From NCBI GenBank assembly GCA_007844125.1, contig CM017571.1, forward strand, positions 29,337,978-29,401,977: a DNA stretch of 64,000 nt. Direction: 5' to 3'. The position numbers and the translations under genes are program-made. The DNA is from Sinonovacula constricta. Lineage: Eukaryota > Mollusca > Bivalvia > Cardiida > Solecurtidae. Under the pieces are notes generated by a model. That model was not told the DNA's origin, did no database searches, and worked only from the letters and a program-made list of their open reading frames with translations. Positions 52,860 through 64,000 of this stretch are shown piece by piece; position 1 is the first letter of the stretch, and the number at the start of each line of letters is the position of its first letter.

Positions 52860-55800
52860 CTGAAGATAGACAAGAGAAATAGTGGGGTTAAATTGATAAA
52901 AGTAACAGGTACATGAGCAGGATTGGTTTTAAAAGACTCCATAAAATATAGAAGTATAAGTTTTTGACAAGAAAAGCAAATTGTAAACTAAAGGTATAAA
53001 GAAAAGAGCAAATAAAATAAATAAATACTGAACATTAAATAACCTCATTATACAGGGAAAAGAACACGATAAGAATATTATTCTTTCGTTCTTATGCCCA
53101 TATATTGTATAACATGTTTTGTAAATGTTTGTTTTTTCCAAATAAAATATGTTTAAACCAACCTCATTATAAAAACATACATTTTAGATTTGTATAAATG
53201 TAATTATACAATTACACATATATATATATATATGTACATGTTTAACACTACACCTACCCCTCTTTCATACACACAATCATGTCCTTAAATCACATACATC
53301 ATGCCAAGTCAGTGATTACAATCTGACAGACAATTTCATCTCTTGTCCTGTCAGTTATGCTCTACTCAATTCTTCTTACCCAATATCTTTGACTAAAGTC
53401 CAGTCAAGTCAGTCAGTCAGACGCCAACTGTAAACGTTCCAGACGCATCTCAGTCTTGAGTATATACCTTGCAGACTCAATCATAGCCATATCTCAAGAA
53501 ATATAACAGAGTCCTTTTTGATGAAAAATGAATACCCTTCCATCTCAAGCTAGACTGATTTTAACAAAGAAACTAATTTTCTTCTTGGCTGGTTCAGTGT
53601 TTTGTCTTATGAAAATCTGGTTAATGACAGGACCTCAGCAGAATAAGGTAATATGGTGGATCAGCAGTCCATTAGACTTTTACTAATTACAGGTTTGTGT
53701 TAACATGACTGCTCGTAGATCAAAACTGCATTTGAAAAAGATTATAAAGACCTGTCATAAATAACTGGTCTAAAATGTGAACCTGACATAGTGACATAAA
53801 ATATGGATTCAGATTATTGAACAACCTTTCAATCTGGCAATACTGTAGTAATACTCAAACACCATTATTTTGTTGTGTTATTTAACCTTCCTAATTTCTA
53901 ATTTGACATAATGATGAGTAAAGTAAAATATTAAGTTTTACTTAAACTTAAACTTTAAATAAATGTATATTAGGGAGTCTTCAGGAAAAGGTGAAATGTG
54001 GAAAAAGATGGAAGTGAAATAAAAAAAAAACCCAAAGTGATGAATTTAGCTGAGGGAAATTACATGTGTTTACTATACAACTCTGAAAAAAGGCATTCCA
54101 TCATAGAGAAATTGATCTTCTTTGGAAATATTAAGCACAGAATTTCTGGTAATTTTGTAGAGCAATCATCATTTGAAAACTGAAAATAGAATCCAAATAC
54201 CTCATCCAAAAATAAATCACTTAAAATTTCAATTGCTTTTTCTTCTTTTTTTTTTTGATATTTAAGAACCCTTAAGCTGAGATTTAGAAACAGGTCTCTT
54301 AAAGTCTTGCAGCAATTTTCCAGAAATGGGTCTCTAAACGTCTCAGAGCAATTTTTTCTAGAAGCTTAAATTGATCTTTTAAATTGAAAGAAGGCATCAA
54401 TATGGACACTTTTGGAGAACAATTGAATTGAAATGAGAAATAACATTTCATATTTACCAATAAAGTGGACTGATTAACTTCAGTTTAAATACAACCACTT
54501 CTCAAAATTAAATAGTCATAACAGCATAATTAGGGCCTTTTTGTAACATATTCTATATGTATATATATCCTAGAACAGGACAGCCTTTGTTTGGGTGAAT
54601 TGTTTAATATTTAACTTGTTCAAGACTGGACTAAGGAAATACAACAAAGATCTCAATATGGACAGGGTTATAACTCTCTTGCATAGAGTGAATTGTTAGG
54701 AAATATTTATAAATTGATGTCCGTAGGGTCCAGTGTTGAAATAGTACATAAATCATGCAAGGTAATCCATTTTAATTGGCAATTAAATTTGTTATTAGTT
54801 AGGGGGTTGAATCACCATCAATTGACAGGTGAGCTGGAGTAGGCATGTTTTGTATAGACTGAATTAAAATGACCAGTACATAATTTTAACTTGGACAAAA
54901 GATAAGGTGGAGACATACTTGTGTCACATGCCTATGGCATACTTGTATCAAATATCTTATAAAAACTCATGTTGATTTTGAATACAAATCTAAACAAATA
55001 TTTGTCCTAGTTTTAGGATTGTTAGTTACATAAGGTCATATATCAGTTAAAATCAATTATTGAAAAATGTTCTGCTTAAAGTCACAATAAAACAAATTGA
55101 CAAAAAAAAATTGCAGCCACAATTCTTCTTATTGAAATACCCCATACATAAAAAACAATTGATTTTTTTTTACCAAATTTAATATTAAAAAAGGTCTTTA
55201 GTTCATCTAGAACAAGATGAATACAGAGTCAGACTTAGAAGTCTTCTTTACACTGATAGAAGTCAAAATGCCTGTAAATTGGTGATCATACTCCAATTGC
55301 TTATGTTCAACAGTTGTACTATGACTTCCTTGCCATGTGTCCTGATAATCCGAATGGTGTGATATCTTGGCATGGGGTCACACCATGCTATCACAGTAAT
55401 GGGAGCACTAAAATGCTAAACTTAATCTCCGTTTGTCATGGTTTGCCATACACATAAAGCTATTACATTTTGTGTAGACTTCTGAGAGATTTATAGGTGG
55501 GATATTAAACTTGGACCACAAAAACAGCCAATAGACTGAAAGTGTCAAATTATAAAAACAAACTAATGACAATTAGTTATTCTTGTACAAAGGTGACTTG
55601 GTGCAAGCATGCAGTTTCATGGTATGAACTGTCATCTTGACACATCACACAATGTGCAATACACTAGATGACAATTCAGTATAAAAACATGACATCAGAT
55701 GCATGTTACCTTTCATGTCATCTAGTAATTGCACTACAACTGTATCTGTAAAACGGGACAATGAGACATACATTACTTGTATAATAATATACTTAATTAT

Positions 55801-56254
55801 GATTTCAGATCATTGCATATAGGTCTGATCATAAATTGCTAATTGCATACATGTATGAATCACGTACAATGATCTGCACTTAATATCATTCTGTTTTTAA
55901 CACTGAGAATATGTTTATAACTAATAGTAAATCTGTCGATTTTTGCCTTAGAGCTCCTTGCAAGCAGAACCAATAATATTGTCTGAGACACAGCAACAAA
56001 TAGTGCCGACCTTTATCAGACAGCCTCTAGGAGAAGTTGGTTGAACTTGATCTTCACTTTTTGCCTTAGCTTGATCAATTTGTGCACAAATGTACCACAA
56101 TAAAAGTTTCTTATCAGACAATGATCAAGTGAAATTAAGACATATTGGTAAATAACTCTTTTAGTTTGGGGTTTTAGGCTAATTCAGCAACATTAACATA
56201 TCATCTATTATTGATGGAGGAGATTCAATGTTTGGCAGAAACACTGTCTACCCC

Positions 56255-56572
56255 TAACTATCTGAAAACATCACCAAGTTATCTGGAAACATCACCAAGT
56301 TATCTGGAAACAACACCAAGCTATCTGGAAACATCACCAAGTTAACTGGAAACAACACCAAGCTATCTGGAAACATGATCAAACTATCTGGAAACAACAC
56401 CAAGCCATCTGGAAACAACACTAAGTTATCTGGAAACAACACCAAGTTATCTGGAAACATCACCAAGTTATCTAGAAACAACACCAAGCTATCTGAAAAC
56501 AACACCAAGCTATCTGAAAACATGACCAAGCTATCTGGAAACATGACCAAGCTATCTGGAAACATCATGCTG
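56255..56572. repeat. 21-bp minisatellite, about 15 copies
   Basis: AAGTTATCTGGAAACA(T/A)CACC repeats every 21 bp, with AAGCTATCTG variants and a GATCAAAC variant near 56379. Because 21 is a multiple of three, both strands read through, giving an artefactual MFPDSLV/NNTKLSG protein repeat. Confidence 0.95.
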
Positions 56573-58394
56573 CTTCTTATGCCCAACACAGCCGCAAGGC
56601 ATATTACATTGTATATGTATAGCACCTCATTGTCTAAATAAAAGACAGTGTATAATGATCCTCAGTTAACTCAAAGCCTTTTAATCACAAATTGAACAGG
56701 CTTAGGCAAACAGTGTTCATCAGTATAATGTTAAACCATTGCCTTGACTTGTGAGCAAATAACTTATCATTTAGTATTTGCAATTAAAAATGCTGCATAA
56801 TAAAGGTAAAGACCTATGGCTGAGAGAGGCAGTATTTGAAGATGGGCCACAATAAAGGTCATATTATAATGCCTGCCATACTTGTACTAATTATACAATA
56901 TACAACTTACCACAATACTAACCAATAAACTGACCTCATGGTCGTGTTAATAGTCATATCAATATGGCAGCAATAAAAGACAGGAAACTGTCTTTAGTTC
57001 AGTGTGGCACATGGCGTCAATTGTAGGCAAACATTTATTGTACCAAATGTAACACGGTCTATCTATAAGGGGAACATTTAGTCAATCAAACCAGCCATAA
57101 CAATATTGCAGTGTAATGTGCAACTTTATGACGCTCTACATTTTCTATTTGATTAATGTTAACATGCCAATAAGGTAATCTTTAAGTCATAAAATCATAA
57201 AAAATAGTTTCCACATCAAGCCTTCTCTGTCATTGAATGCAGTAAACACTTTTACAGGTATGATCATTCCAAAATGGGCAAATTATCTTTATTACCTAAA
57301 TTGCAAAACAATCTTTATATTAATACTTTATTTACATGATGAATTAAATAAAACTGATATAATCAAAAGAACATAAAGGAATAATAAAAAATAAATTCAG
57401 TTACACTTAAAATAAAAGTTGACAAAAAAAGGTATCAGCTTTCACTGGACAGACCAAGTAAACCCAGAGAAAATAATTTTCACAAAAAAACAAGACGCCT
57501 TGTGTAAAGTAACACCTATAGAAAGCAATAGGGAAGTACTTGTGAGTGAAAATTGACAAACAAACAAGAAATGTCAATAAGTTCAGATGTCAATCTATCA
57601 ACAAGTGACCCCGGTGACTTTTTATCACAACAGTGGCACTGCACGTAGATTGTACCTTCAATACTGCTAAGTTCTCATCTCCTATCCTGCTAACTACAAT
57701 CTGGCCTTGGCTAACAATGTAGATCCTGATCAGACAGCAGCAACTGGGAACACTTTATTTGCTGCCAAGAACTTAAGCAATAAATTAAATAATTTTTTGT
57801 AGACAGTGTTGCTAGTAGTTACTAAGAATAAATATAGGTTAGAAACAAATACAGCAGATGAGGGGTTGAACAGTAAACCCTACAATCTTACACAATGGGG
57901 AAATCAAGCAATTGACTGTCAACCATAGTAACATATTGTGAAAGCCCTTAAATTGTTCAGGGTGTTGATAACTATGATCCAGTGTTCAAGAAAACCTTTC
58001 ATTGCCACAAAGTGAACAAACAAAAGAAGTGGTTGAGGTAGGAATTTAAAATGGCTGACAGAATAAACAATCTCCTAATTACATGGATCAGTATTAATTC
58101 AAGATCATAATATTGGTCATTAAGACAAGAAAAGAAGTCAAGTGTGGCAGATTTAATGAAATTCCTGATGCTTTAAGCATTTTTACAGATACAGATAAGG
58201 ACAACGTAGCACAAAAATTAATATCAGTTCAACAAGGAGATCTCTCAGCAAAAATAACTGCCCTAATATTAACACTCATTTTTGTCCAGCTATCCCTCTT
58301 TCTACTTAGCATCTGTCTTGGTTCACTTTTACAACTTACAACAACCACACACAGTGACACCCACAGCCATTCAGTTGTGTATGAGCCACCAGCT

Positions 58395-58545
58395 CAAAAC
58401 TTCCCTGAATCCCATTACTACATGGGTTCGAGGACTAGTGTCTGGAGAGACATGTGAGGAGCTATTCAGCTGACCTGTGGTGTGCCTGTGGTCCTACCCC
58501 GACATCTGTCTTATGTCTTTCTCTACTTGTAAAAGCTTGACGTCA
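58395..58545 (+). mobile_element. Diverged copy of the GACTTGTAAC-family SINE (3' part)
   Basis: CATGGGTTCGAGGACTAGTG preserves the B box. Downstream TTCAGCTGACCTGTGGTGTG and CCCCGACATCTGTCTTATG line up with CTTCCAGCTGACCTACGTTG and AACCAGACATCTGTTTGTG of the SINE at 19092-19345. The A-box head and the tail are degraded. Confidence 0.6.
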
Positions 58546-59454
58546 CTAAAATGACAATCATTAGGTGGCTGTGATATACTCAAAAATAAACAAAGCATAC
58601 AGCATAACTACTTTTGAATCTTGAACAAGATTACAAAATATTTTAACTTTCAGATCATTATTAAGGAAACAGTAATTGATAATATTTTACAATAAAATGT
58701 GGAAATAAACTTAACAATAAAAGTATGAAATAATGAATTTTACAGTGTAATAATTAAAACAAGGATTTTTCACTTAACACTTACCAAGCTGTCAAATTGT
58801 GATACACTGGTATTTATATGTAAACATATACAGAATAGAACTCATCTACAAAATGTTCCTGTACCTGAGTTTTTAGACAGATCTGAAGGAATGTCCATAT
58901 CTGTCTTCATTAACACACATTCTTTTCCACCATACATCAAAACTACATTTTTACATCTTGTTGTTGTTTTTTATGCCCAACAATAGTGCACTAAATCATT
59001 GTATTGCCCTTATAGAACACAGACAATCATTACCTACCAGATACATACATCATTTACATTGTTAATATATCACATAGAACAATAATGTATTTTTGTACGT
59101 ATTCCGTTACATTTGGGTTATCAAAGGCTAACTTTGTCTCATTCATCAAATTATAACCATTCCACTGGGAAAAGACAAATAATGATGAAACAAAATAAAT
59201 AGACATATTTTGTTTGTTTTGTGTAGGACAAACTATGAGTGATATGCAACTTATGTGAGTTTGAACTACAAGTAAATGAAAGTAAACATTAATCTCACAA
59301 ATGCTAATTTAACATTGCAAAAGTTATCAAGACAATTTAAAGATCCAGTAATGAAGCAAAATTACTTCAGAATGCAGAAAAGCTTGTTGTGCATCCATAT
59401 AAAATGAGAAATGAATTTGTTACGCTTTATTCACTGATGTTCAGATTATAAAGA

Positions 59455-59770
59455 CTTGTTTGTTTATTGGGTTTATCGACCCACCAACTGATTTCAGTAA
59501 TCTGGAAATGGTGTCCACTTGAAGCATATACAGTGCTGCCTTCACTGTGTATAGCATGCAGTGAACACCTGGCATAATACCACACCCTGTCACATTATCC
59601 TGACACTGGGCCATCCAGTCTGAAACTACCCTTTTTGCTTGAGCATTAGCAAGGGAGCTATACCACTACCATTTTTAATGACTTTGGTATGTTGTGTCCA
59701 GGGATCATAGCTGGGGCCTTCTGTACCAGGAGCCGACGCTCAACCGACTGCGCTACAATATCTGGTATAC
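59455..59770 (-). mobile_element. Composite SINE-like element: tRNA head plus GGGTTTATCG body
   Basis: On the minus strand GTAGCGCAGTCGGTTGAGCG (about 59758-59739) is a tRNA A-box head and CCCCAGCTATGATCCC (about 59716-59701) holds a weak B box. The other end contains TTGGGTTTATCGACCCACCA, shared with 36776-36850. The stretch may be one 315-bp SINE (head at 59770, tail near 59455) or two neighbouring fragments. It ends near a T-rich GTTTGTTTATTG. Confidence 0.5.
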
Positions 59771-62089
59771 AATACTTCACTGGTCAGGACTGTGTCAAGT
59801 TATAGTAGGTGTGGTCTCATGTGTGTTGTTCATGGGATGTGATAAGAGTGAATGCAGCTCTTTAACTGCACCAAGTCAACCTCATATTCGTATGACTAAA
59901 TGATTAATGTTGGTAAATTAAAGCCAAGAAACTAAACCCTTTTTACCACATAAGGTGTTGTTCTCAATATTGATACATGGACAAATGATCACCAACAGAG
60001 GGTCAGGTACACCCTTTGCTGGTAGATCAAACAATGACAACAGACTTAGTCAAACAACTCATTTAAATTGTTAATTGATCTTCATTCAATAAAAAGCTAC
60101 ACTCTGCTGACTCTCTACAAAATTACCTCCCTTATAAAGAGTATCCTAAACTTCTGAAGCAAATGCAAACAAGACTTTTTACATGTTGATAGTGAATAAT
60201 TACTTGAATGGATAGGCTGGAGCAAAATAAGAAAAGTGACACTGAGTGGGTCAATACGATATAAGTTTTATGTCAATAAACAATATACTTCCATAGTTTG
60301 ATAAGTTTTTATGAATATTATCATAATAAAACACCAGCTAAGTTTGTTGTCTTTTCCCATGAACTGGCATAAGAAACACCTGTTTGTGACTGTTCAATCA
60401 AAACTGAATCTTTATTTTATAATTATTTCAACTTAAACAATGCTCAAAAGCCCTCTTTTTTTTACACACATTTGTAATAAAAATATTCCTGTAATGCTTT
60501 TTATGTCAATGCTGCATTTATTCTTCCATTTTTTATAATTCAATAAATAACATAATAAGGTATACAAAGTACAAATATATTTAAAGAAAAACTTCATAGA
60601 CAGTAAAAAAGATAATTCAGCTTAAAAAGACACAACAAAATTATTCATGAATAATTTAGGATTAAGTTTCTAATAGTTGTAAGCAGTTTAAGTCAATTTA
60701 TTCATTTGCATAAATCAAATTATTTAGATCAGATCTGCGTCTGGTAAAAAACCTAGACTGTATTTTTCTGCCAAAGAACCCAGTAGCACCAAACTACAGG
60801 AAACAATCAGAAAACCAGTCTTCCAAACAACAATGGAAAAGACTCTAATAGAGCCAAATGGACCGAAAGTATAATAATTAACCTAATGGGCCATTTTTCT
60901 TGACTATACTTTTCCTTGCAGCCTGTGGCCCGGGGGTTGCTAACATATGTTTATGCTCCCAGATAACGATGAGAGAGGCCTGTAGTTATTAAATTAATTA
61001 GACATTAACACAGCTCTGTGAACTAATCTGTTCCAAGAAGGTGAATGAAAGTGAAGATTTACAGCACCATTTTGCAAAGGTGTAGTTCTCCTTATAGCAT
61101 CTTGGCATGAAAAAGTGATTTCTGACACAGGAATTAGATATATGATACTTTCCTGTCCTGCCAACAAGTCAGCCTGTTTGTATTATTATTAACCAAGATT
61201 TATAAATATAATGACTGATCATTGACAAAACAATTAGATGGTAATATATAGTATTCAGTCATACTACCATGGTTTGTATTGGTCTGCTAAAATACTCTAG
61301 AGATGTTGCAAGAGCATTGGAAGTCTGTTACAGATATCACTAATAACAGTTTTACTGACTTCTGAAACAAGTGTTAATAAGACTTTTACCTCCAGTGGAT
61401 GTTTTAAAATTCAAGAATACCCTCCGTGAGAAAAATCCATTGATTAATATTCTTCACATTCATCAAAGTAAAAACAAGACTGTCAAAAATTCTGATCTTG
61501 ACTAATTGTACATTTCACCTATGCAAATGTAGCAATTTGTTTAGCATTCATCAAGAAAAATCTCTTTTGTATTTTTCTTTAATAATGACAAATTCTGCAT
61601 TATTAATCACAAAATATTGGTGTCTCTAATTACTATTTTTTCTGGTTATTTTTACCTTGACAAAGACATCAGAAACCCTTATGTCCACAGGGGATCTGGA
61701 GGGGTCTGGAAGGGTTTAACCCATAACCTACTTGTGTTGTCAGTAACCCAGGCCATTAGTTCAACTGGTCAACAAATACATTTAAAAGTTACTAGACATA
61801 TCCTTACAATTATTGATGCAAAAAGAGGAGATCCTGATCAGATAGCTGCCAGCAGAGGCTGGATGATCTAGATCAACACTTGTGACTAGGTCTTACCAAA
61901 ATGTGCTCAGCAGGCCAAAGGTTGATATCACATTGGTCATACAAGCCTGTCTGGACTATTCTCTCATTAATGATTTGCACCTTGTCAATTGAGACGTGAG
62001 ACTATAAAGCTAGCATAACAAATGGGCGCTAATTATAAGGCAGTGGTCAATTAGATATGAATATCCCATCAATCATTTGTTTACTAAGG

Positions 62090-62570
62090 TAGAATAAGTG
62101 TCTGTGTGTGTTTGCTGGTGTGTGCAATATGTTTGTGTGTGTGTTTGTGTGTCTGTGCATCTGTGTGTGCAGGTCCAAGTGTCAGTACATAAGTATGTCT
62201 GTGTGTGTTTGTTATTAACATAGTATATATGCATATATGTAAGAATATGCATGAGTGTGACAAAAACTAAATGAATGTGCATATGTACACACATAATTGT
62301 GTGCAAATGCACAAAAAGTGCAAATTTCAGCATGAGTGTATTTGTGTGCATGACCAATTGTATTTTGATGTCTGTGTGTCTCTTTGTGCACACTATATGT
62401 GTTTACATGTTGCATTTAGTATGCATGTCTATATATATGTGGGCAGCAATGCATGTCTATATATATGTGGGCAGCAATGCATGTGCTTGTGACTTTACTT
62501 ATTTGATTATTTTTCTCCATTGTTTTATCCATGTATGCTACTGTGTATGTGTGTGTGAGTGTATAACATG
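62090..62570. repeat. Degenerate (TG)n-rich tract with local duplications
   Basis: Interrupted TGTGTG runs at 62100-62215 and 62540-62565, with alternating purine-pyrimidine words (GCATATGT, TGTGCACAC) between. A 33-bp segment GCATGTCTATATATATGTGG-GCAGCAAT is duplicated at 62422 and 62453. No coding evidence. Confidence 0.85.
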
Positions 62571-63764
62571 TCAGATATCGATTACTGAAAAAAATCTGTC
62601 AAACTCACAAGATTGTAGACTTTTGACAGGAGAATGAGTTGGAGTCCCTTTTATGACCCTGACAAGCCAACAAAAAAGGATCAAGTTTCTATTCTATTTC
62701 ATTCATCCTACCACACTACCCATAAAATGTACAGGTTAATTAAGATCAGGTGGTCAATGAACATTAGTGATCAATCGATAAAATGTAAACATTAAAATAT
62801 CCCAATACATACTGCCTACTAGACAATGTTTGTTTAGATTAAACAAGTTCTAATCTGTAATGTCCTTATGGGAAACTGTACAGTTAGCCACTGACAGTTG
62901 ATAAATATATGCATGTTACTTTATGTTTGCTACTGTTGGGACAAAGCCAAAGCTGAACCTCATGTACACATATTTACAAAGTCTTTATTGGGAATTATAC
63001 ATTCAATTTATGGTTTAATTTCTGGCCCAAACTTAAAGACCCTGTAAGGCACTGGTAAGATTGATTTTTATATGTATGTTTTCAAGAAAAGGCTGCACAT
63101 TTTCCCTTTTCACAAGATTTATCTGGACATCATTATAGACATTTTTAAAATAAATAAATGTTTTTCTTTACACAAGACATGTTGAAGTCCATTAAAGGTT
63201 TAAACACTTAACCAGCACAAGTGTAGTTTCTTGTACAATCTACTGATTTTAGATAATATATTTTTACTTCCAGATACTCATTTGACTATTTAAAGGCAGC
63301 TTTTGTTAAAGATACATCTAGACATAGTTGTTGAGTATAATAAACACCCTGGTGTTATAGAGTGTCCAATGTATTCACAGTTTTGTTGAACTTTAATAAA
63401 GCTGGAACCCTTAAACAACTTGATGATGTGTACATATAGGCAGGTGGGAGGCTTATACTACCTGTGCTAAAATATCAACCCCAATTAGCAACAATAATTG
63501 GCAATTTTAAAATATGTTAACCCAGACCTTAACCTCTTCAAAGGCAGCTGCATTTAAGCATTCTTTGTAAAAAATCATAAAAACCCTTGAGTGTTGAATC
63601 CGTTTTTACAAAATGAAGATACCATGTAGAAAGATAACGTTATTAATAGAAAAAATTGAAAATAAAATGAAAAAGTGAATGGATACTTGTTCTTGTCAAA
63701 GTTTTGCAGCAAACTGAAAATCAATCTTCAGGAGTTGTAACAGCTGCTGCAAGTGATAAATATC

Positions 63765-63832
63765 AAAAATATAATATAAAAATCCGATATAAAAATATAA
63801 TATAAAAATATAATATAATATATAAAAGCAAG
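63765..63832. repeat. AT-rich simple repeat (ATATAAAA)n
   Basis: Short words ATAATATAAAAA and CGATATAAAAAT repeat with irregular spacing. Low complexity; nothing else to note. Confidence 0.85.
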
Positions 63833-64000
63833 TTTTCAATTGCTGCAAAGCAATGCAAAGTGGTTCCTCACCAAGAAAAGCAGTTTGTAATTGACAAAGC
63901 CTGCTCCAATGTTTACGGCAGATAGTTTAAATCTTCTACATAATGTAATTAATAGATGCACTTGTATTTGTCTATCTTTTATATCTGACAGTTCCATTTA

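Larger units (their letters stand above)
52860..64000 (-). other. Long TTC28 intron (or upstream region), no exon recognised
   Basis: AT-rich throughout. Coding-like composition does not occur on the minus strand and I found no sequence for the expected first TPR (Asn-Arg-Ser-Ala-Ala-Tyr type) with splice signals. The stretch holds a 21-bp minisatellite (56.26-56.57 kb), SINE remnants (58.4 and 59.46-59.77 kb), a TG-rich tract (62.1-62.57 kb) and an AT-rich repeat (63.77-63.83 kb). A plus-strand frame at 58113-58457 runs into a SINE and is not supported. Confidence 0.55.

Noticed and set aside
56254..56641. MFPDSLVLFPDNLV and NNTKLSGN repeat proteins
   Set aside because: Both strands of the same 21-bp minisatellite are open; no other coding evidence.
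58113..58457. 114-codon plus-strand frame with a hydrophobic stretch
   Set aside because: Its 3' third is SINE sequence and it lacks splice context or similarity; probably chance.
52860..64000. First TTC28 exon within the window
   Set aside because: No minus-strand segment encodes the expected first TPR with flanking splice signals; composition is intronic throughout.

Overview
This window is nuclear DNA of an invertebrate animal, most likely a mollusc and probably a bivalve. The evidence is AT-rich sequence, GT-AG introns of about 0.2 to 12 kb, two deeply conserved animal genes, tRNA-derived SINEs, a LINE, and many long minisatellites. The mollusc call rests partly on my recollection of the dispersed repeats and is an inference.

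Layout. (1) About 1-6580, plus strand: the 3' part of an ANKFY1 (Rabankyrin-5) orthologue. Eight exons encode ankyrin repeats and end in a complete C-terminal FYVE zinc finger; the 5' exons lie outside the window. (2) 6.6-16.4 kb has no convincing gene. It holds a tRNA-derived SINE whose box-B segment has expanded into about 17 tandem 59-bp copies (8.05-9.23 kb), and a 5.1-kb array of about 77 copies of a 66-bp unit (11.28-16.36 kb) that is open in every unit variant on the minus strand. (3) 16.9-19.85 kb, plus strand: a candidate two-exon gene not recognised from any family. It encodes about 138 residues, starts with an N-myristoylation-type MGANAS, and has a perfect CRE (TGACGTCA) 77 bp upstream. 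Its single intron is full of minisatellites and carries a SINE. (4) 20.66-21.95 kb: a 62-bp minisatellite between the convergent gene 3' ends. (5) 22.15-52.86 kb, minus strand: fourteen exons of a TTC28 (TPRBK) orthologue, about 3,015 codons. It has N-terminal TPR exons, a single 2.3-kb exon with about 19 TPRs, a CHAT (caspase/separase-like) domain apparently without its catalytic cysteine, and a 1,142-residue Ser-rich C-terminal tail. Its first exon(s) lie beyond 64 kb or were not recognised.

The largest sequenced TTC28 intron (40.5-52.0 kb) holds nested transposons. A 4.8-kb 5'-truncated LINE (RT plus RNase H plus zinc knuckle) sits inside a dispersed element built of 145-bp monomers, with a 12-14 bp target-site duplication. 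The outer element has Helentron-like ends: a subterminal inverted repeat and a 3' hairpin followed by CTAA. From 52.86 kb to the end I see only intron, with minisatellites, SINE remnants and TG-rich DNA.

The two conserved genes work in different processes. ANKFY1 acts in Rab5/PI3P endosome and macropinosome trafficking. TTC28 acts at the spindle midzone and midbody in cytokinesis. Their proximity here does not imply a shared pathway. All exon boundaries were read by eye from splice signals, frame continuity and family similarity, without transcript data.
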